Assembly: GCA_024235035.1 (NCBI GenBank)
Contig: JACKNE010000012.1
Location: 1 to 64,000 of the forward strand
Direction: 5' to 3'
Length of the DNA stretch: 64,000 nucleotides
Source of the DNA: Gammaproteobacteria bacterium
GTDB taxonomy: Bacteria > Pseudomonadota > Gammaproteobacteria > Competibacterales > Competibacteraceae
The position numbers and the translations under genes were made by a program. Shown in pieces: positions 60,412 through 64,000 of this stretch; the first letter of the stretch is position 1, and each line of letters begins with the position of its first letter. The notes under the pieces were generated by a model. That model did no database searches. It was not told the origin of the DNA and saw nothing but the letters and a program-made list of their open reading frames with translations.

Positions 60412-61308
60412 ATGAGTGGCAGCAGCATGGTAGAAAATCGTTATCTCCTGAACACGCAATTGGCGCAGATGCTCAAGGGTGGGGTCATCATGGACGTGGT
60501 CAACGTGGAACAGGCCCAAATCGCCCAGGAAGCAGGCGCAGTGGCGGTCATGGCCCTAGAGCGAGTACCAGCAGATATCCGCAAACAAGGCGGCGTAGCG
60601 CGTATGTCCGAACCGGATTTGATCAAGGCGATCAAAGAATCCGTCACGATTCCGGTCATGGCCAAAGCGCGTATTGGCCATTTCGTCGAAGCGCAGATCC
60701 TGCAAGCCCTCAAGATCGACTACATCGACGAAAGCGAGGTGCTGACCCCAGCCGATGAGGAATGCCACATCGACAAGACCTGCTTCGAGATACCTTTCGT
60801 TTGTGGTGCACGCAATCTGGGCGAGGCATTACGGCGCATTGCCGAAGGTGCGGCGATGATCCGCACCAAAGGCGAAGCTGGCACCGGCAATGTCGTCGAA
60901 GCAGTGCGACACATGCGCACCATGAACCGGGAGATTCGCCAATTGGCGAACATGCCGACCGAGGAAGTAGTGAGCTTCGCCAAGAACAACGGCTTGCCTT
61001 ATGAACTGGCGCTGGAAGTCAAGAAGCTGAGTCGGTTGCCAGTCGTCAACTTCGCCGCCGGTGGCATCGCCACCCCCGCCGACGCCGCACTGATGATGCA
61101 ACTGGGTTGCGACGGAGTGTTCGTCGGTTCTGGCATTTTCAAGTCCAGTGATCCGGTGCGCCGCGCCGGCGCTATCGTCAAGGCAACCGCTTATTACAAC
61201 GATCCTGACAAACTCTTGGAGGCATCGCTGGATCTGGGCGATCCGATGCCGGGACTGGATGTCGCCTCGATGCCGGCTGGGGAGCGACTGGCGGGACGCG
61301 GCTGGTAA
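60412..61308 (+). CDS. pdxS: Pyridoxal 5'-phosphate synthase lyase subunit PdxS
   Basis: Makes PLP from ribulose/ribose 5-phosphate, glyceraldehyde 3-phosphate and ammonia supplied by PdxT. Highly conserved: KGGVIMDVVNVEQAQIAQ, MALERVPADIRKQGGVARM, PVMAKARIGHFVEAQ (Lys85), DESEVLTPADEE, and RTKGEAGTGNVVEAVRHM (Lys153). At 298 residues it is normal. The stop overlaps the pdxT ATG. This DXP-independent route is uncommon in gammaproteobacteria, where pdxA/pdxJ normally serve. Confidence 0.96.
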   Translation: MSGSSMVENRYLLNTQLAQMLKGGVIMDVVNVEQAQIAQEAGAVAVMALERVPADIRKQGGVARMSEPDLIKAIKESVTIPVMAKARIGHFVEAQILQALKIDYIDESEVLTPADEECHIDKTCFEIPFVCGARNLGEALRRIAEGAAMIRTKGEAGTGNVVEAVRHMRTMNREIRQLANMPTEEVVSFAKNNGLPYELALEVKKLSRLPVVNFAAGGIATPADAALMMQLGCDGVFVGSGIFKSSDPVRRAGAIVKATAYYNDPDKLLEASLDLGDPMPGLDVASMPAGERLAGRGW

Positions 61309-61967
61309 TGTATGCAGCAGCCCCTTCCGGCGTCATCGGCGTCCTCGATCTACAGGGTGGCGTACAGGAACATCTTGAGCACCTGCGACGGATCGAGGTC
61401 GCTGGCCAACCGATCAAACACGCTTCTGACCTGGAAGGACTGGCAGGGCTGATTATCCCTGGCGGTGAGAGTACTTGCCTAGCACGGCTTTTGCGTATTT
61501 TCGGTCTGCGCGAGGCCATCGAAGCGCATTATCACCAAGGGCTGAAGCTATGGGGAACCTGCGCCGGGGCTATTCTGTTGGCGCGTGAAAATATTGGCGA
61601 AGCGCCCTGCCTTGGCTTGATCGATATCGCCGTTAGCCGCAACGCTTTCGGCAGTCAGTTGGACAGCTTCAATGATGAGGCGTTAGCGCCTGCGCTGGCG
61701 CGAGAACCGATTCCGCTGACCTTCATTCGCGCCCCGAAGATCATCAGTGTGGGAACGGACGTGCGGGTATTGCTGCAACTGAACGACTACATCGCTGCTG
61801 CTGAGGACGATCGGATTCTGGTCACGATATTTCACCCCGAACTGACGCCTAGTCTGGCTTTTCATCGCTATTTTGCCCGCAAGTGCGGTTTGAACCCGGC
61901 TAGTGGCGATGAGACCGACCTCGATCCAAACTGGACACCGCAAAGTTGGATTCAAAGCAGGAAATGA
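61308..61967 (+). CDS. pdxT: Pyridoxal 5'-phosphate synthase glutaminase subunit PdxT
   Basis: Class I-type glutaminase that feeds ammonia to PdxS. GVLDLQGGVQEHLEHL at the start, LIIPGGESTCLARLL, the nucleophile Cys in WGTCAGAILLA (Cys85) and the His-Glu pair in FHPELT (His176) are all present. At 219 residues it is slightly long owing to a C-terminal extension. The ATG overlaps the pdxS stop (TAATG) and the stop overlaps the cobO start (ATGA). Confidence 0.95.
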   Translation: MYAAAPSGVIGVLDLQGGVQEHLEHLRRIEVAGQPIKHASDLEGLAGLIIPGGESTCLARLLRIFGLREAIEAHYHQGLKLWGTCAGAILLARENIGEAPCLGLIDIAVSRNAFGSQLDSFNDEALAPALAREPIPLTFIRAPKIISVGTDVRVLLQLNDYIAAAEDDRILVTIFHPELTPSLAFHRYFARKCGLNPASGDETDLDPNWTPQSWIQSRK

Positions 61968-62554
61968 CCGACCATGCCCGCTTGACGGCCCGCCGCAAGG
62001 CCGGCTATGAACGCAAACAGGCCCGCGCTACCTGCGAGAAAGGGCTGTTGATCGTCCACACCGGTCCCGGCAAGGGTAAAACGACCGCTGCCTTTGGTAT
62101 GACGCTACGCGCTATTGGTCATGGCATGACGGTTGGAGTGGTGCAATTCATCAAAGGCGCCCAGGACAGCGCCGAACGGACGGTGCTCGGTCGCTTCGAA
62201 AATGTCGATTTCCAGGTGATTGGCGATGGCTTCACCTGGCTGACTCAGGATCGCGAGCAGGACATCGCGACGGCGGAACGCGCTTGGGCTGAGGCCGTGC
62301 GCATGATTCAGGATACTCGCTATCAACTCGTTGTTCTGGATGAACTCAACCCGGTGCTGCACTACGGCTATCTCGATACCGGGCAGGTACTAGCTATCTT
62401 CTCTCGTCGACGACCGGAACTGCACATTGTAGTCACCGGACGCAACGCTCCAACAGCGCTGGTCGAACAAGCCGACCTGGTCAGCGATATCCACAGTATC
62501 AAACATCCCTACCGGGAACAGGGCGTGAAAGCGCAACCGGGCATCGAATTCTAA
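61964..62554 (+). CDS. cobO: Cob(I)yrinic acid a,c-diamide adenosyltransferase (CobO/BtuR type)
   Basis: Adds the adenosyl group of ATP to the corrin cobalt. P-loop HTGPGKGKTTAAFGMTLRA, GVVQFIKG, FTWLTQD, LVVLDELNPVLHYGYL and VVTGRNAP are family marks. The ATG at 61964 overlaps the pdxT stop, giving 196 residues; the TTG at 61946 is less likely. It implies cobalamin use or salvage by this organism. It converges on tonB with an 9-nt gap. Confidence 0.93.
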   Translation: MTDHARLTARRKAGYERKQARATCEKGLLIVHTGPGKGKTTAAFGMTLRAIGHGMTVGVVQFIKGAQDSAERTVLGRFENVDFQVIGDGFTWLTQDREQDIATAERAWAEAVRMIQDTRYQLVVLDELNPVLHYGYLDTGQVLAIFSRRRPELHIVVTGRNAPTALVEQADLVSDIHSIKHPYREQGVKAQPGIEF

Positions 62555-62563
62555 CCGGCGCGA

Positions 62564-63631
62564 TCATCGCGCCCGCACTCGACCACCAGGATCGAAGCGC
62601 CATGGACTTTCGATTTTCAGCAGATCGGCTTGCTGGCGTAATTCAGAAGAAAAAGGTGGATAGGGCGCAGCCAACTTCACGATGCGCTGAGCGGCCCGAT
62701 CCAGCTCGACATTGCCGGAGGAACGAAGAATCCGCACCTCTCTCAATCCGCCATCAGCGCGAATAGCCACCTCCAGCAACGGCCCAGTGCTCAGGCGCAA
62801 TTGCCGGGCGACATCTGGGAAATTCATTTCTCCCACCCGGATGACCTTACGCGCCCAGTCCGCTGCGTAGAATCCAGCCACTGACCGGGTATCGGTCAAA
62901 TTGACACGCTTTGTGCGAATGTCCACCGATCGCTGGCGTTGCTGGTCGGTTTCGAGACGAGCCACCTGGCTGAGTAAGGCGGCGCTATTCAACCGACCGG
63001 GCGATGAAGAAAGGAGATCAGGTTGGCGACCCAGCACCGTCGCCGGACGCTCAATCGCACGAATTGGCTTGGGTTTAGTCGCCGCTATAGCGGATTTCTG
63101 GCGGGACGGACTCACCTTGGCGCGAGGCTTAGAAGTCGGTGCAGGCACAAGGTTAGAAACCGATTTGGGCGCTGGTTTTAAGTCGGGCTTGGGCGCGAGT
63201 TTAGGAACCGGTTTGGGCGCTGGTTTTAAGTCAGACTTGGGCGCTAGGTTGGAGATAGGTTTAGCCGGCGCCGGAGCAACCGACTTCGGAGTGGGCGAAA
63301 CCACCACCTTGGACGGCGCCGGCAGAGATGTTTCAAGCGACGCAGATTCTGGCTGCAAAGATGCCGACTCTGAAACAGCAAGAGCTGGCAGGTTGTCAAG
63401 AGCGATCTCAGACGCTGTCGACTCCGCAGCAACAAGCAACTCCGGCGAAGCAGGCCGTTCCGCGAACGGCAACAGCACCACCTGGAACTGTTGCGGCGTG
63501 GGGAAGCGAAATGTCCACCGGTCGGCCGATACGCCAAACAGCAGTGCCGCATGCAGACCCAATGCTAGTATCAGCGCCAACATCCAGCGGCAACCTGCAT
63601 CGTCCGCACCCGAACAGCTGAAACGACTCAT
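62564..63631 (-). CDS. TonB-family energy transducer
   Basis: About 355 residues. One N-terminal signal-anchor helix (MLALILALGLHAALLFGV), then a long Pro/Lys/Ala periplasmic linker containing imperfect 16-residue repeats (PKSDLKPAPKPVPKLA, then PKPDLKPAPKSVSNLV), and a C-terminal TonB-like domain (PLLEVAIRADGGLREVRIL, LDRAAQRIVKLAAPYPPF). It probably conveys proton-motive energy to outer-membrane receptors. A TonB-like gene downstream of gshB is familiar from Pseudomonas. An in-frame GTG at 63646 would add five residues. Confidence 0.88.
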   Translation of the reverse strand: MSRFSCSGADDAGCRWMLALILALGLHAALLFGVSADRWTFRFPTPQQFQVVLLPFAERPASPELLVAAESTASEIALDNLPALAVSESASLQPESASLETSLPAPSKVVVSPTPKSVAPAPAKPISNLAPKSDLKPAPKPVPKLAPKPDLKPAPKSVSNLVPAPTSKPRAKVSPSRQKSAIAATKPKPIRAIERPATVLGRQPDLLSSSPGRLNSAALLSQVARLETDQQRQRSVDIRTKRVNLTDTRSVAGFYAADWARKVIRVGEMNFPDVARQLRLSTGPLLEVAIRADGGLREVRILRSSGNVELDRAAQRIVKLAAPYPPFSSELRQQADLLKIESPWRFDPGGRVRAR

Positions 63632-63648
63632 TCGCTTCCCCACCACAA

Positions 63649-64000
63649 TCAGCGTTGCAGTCGTTTCTCAATAGCCACCATTAAATCCCCGCCGATATCC
63701 AATCCAAACTGGGCATCCAATTCCCGCGCGCAAGTGGGACTCGTGACGTTGATTTCGGTCAAATAGTCGCCGATCACGTCGAGACCGACGAACAACAACC
63801 CCATCTCCCGCAGGCATGGCGCCACCTGTCCGCAAATCCAACGATCTCGCTCGCTCAGCGGCACACCCTCGCCACGGCCACCTGCCGCCAGATTCGCTCG
63901 AGTCTCACCGACTTGTGGGATACGCGCCAGCGCATAGGAAACCGGCTCGCCATCGATCAGCAAAATGCGCTTGTCGCCAGCAACCACTTCCGGTACATAA
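63649..64000 (-). CDS. gshB: Glutathione synthetase GshB (5' part outside the window)
   Basis: The C-terminal about 117 residues of the ATP-grasp enzyme that joins gamma-glutamylcysteine and glycine. GDKRILLIDGEPVSYALARI, ETRANLAAGGRGE, LLFVGLDVIGDYLTEINVTS and a basic end match E. coli GshB along the whole stretch. The frame runs through the right window edge, so the start is not seen. Confidence 0.95.
   Translation of the reverse strand, partial: YVPEVVAGDKRILLIDGEPVSYALARIPQVGETRANLAAGGRGEGVPLSERDRWICGQVAPCLREMGLLFVGLDVIGDYLTEINVTSPTCARELDAQFGLDIGGDLMVAIEKRLQR

Overview
The window is chromosomal DNA of a Gram-negative gammaproteobacterium. Evidence: an E. coli-ordered division and cell wall (dcw) cluster running mraZ-rsmH-ftsL-ftsI-murE-murF-mraY-murD-ftsW-murG-murC-ddl-ftsQ-ftsA-ftsZ-lpxC-secA, outer-membrane assembly genes (bamD, lolB), lipid A synthesis (lpxC), a meso-DAP type MurE (DNPR motif) and the Pseudomonas-like order lolB-ispE-tRNA-Gln-prs-rplY-pth-ychF. 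Base composition looks moderately GC-rich by eye. The glycogen/trehalose genes, a PEP-CTERM-like protein, pdxST and a stand-alone TrpB2 would suit an environmental lineage such as the Competibacteraceae or purple-sulfur relatives; that placement is a guess.

Layout. 1-4.95 kb: end of a secreted phytase-like esterase, a chagasin-type protease inhibitor lipoprotein, an AT-rich hairpin-bearing stretch with a probably 5'-truncated PD-(D/E)XK nuclease-like gene, then a TauE/SafE permease and a nitroreductase. 5.0-7.6 kb: bamD diverging from rluD-pgeF. 7.7-10.7 kb (minus): small membrane protein, mpl, TPR lipoprotein, uspA. 10.9-29.1 kb: the dcw cluster, with a readable sigma70 promoter and a three-repeat MraZ operator in front of a TTG-started mraZ. 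29.4-35.3 kb: secA, argJ, mutT, lolB, ispE. 35.4-39.0 kb: tRNA-Gln(UUG), prs, rplY, pth, ychF. 39.2-43.2 kb: trpB2, a secreted PEP-CTERM-like protein, a long AT-rich spacer and a GGDEF diguanylate cyclase. 43.4-50.4 kb (minus): glgX-treZ-treY, which turn glycogen into trehalose. 50.5-53.5 kb: leuA, a family 4/5 uracil-DNA glycosylase and rimI with overlapping stops and starts. 53.5-60.3 kb (minus): moxR, DUF58, TgpA-type transglutaminase, a PdxA2-like dehydrogenase, a YdfG-like SDR and a small secreted protein. 60.4-64 kb: pdxS-pdxT-cobO, converging on tonB and the end of gshB.

Most of the window is conserved housekeeping sequence in tightly packed operons. The unusual signals are: the isolated nuclease-like gene beside a hairpin array; a dispersed CT-rich palindromic element found between genes and inside coding frames (TgpA, uracil-DNA glycosylase, start of pth); a 105-bp in-frame tandem duplication in the DUF58 gene; a PdxA paralogue with PdxA2 hallmarks next to pdxST; and structured, AT-rich spacers before mraZ and the GGDEF gene. 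I did not find a CRISPR array, a complete insertion sequence, a prophage or a clearly new multi-gene system.
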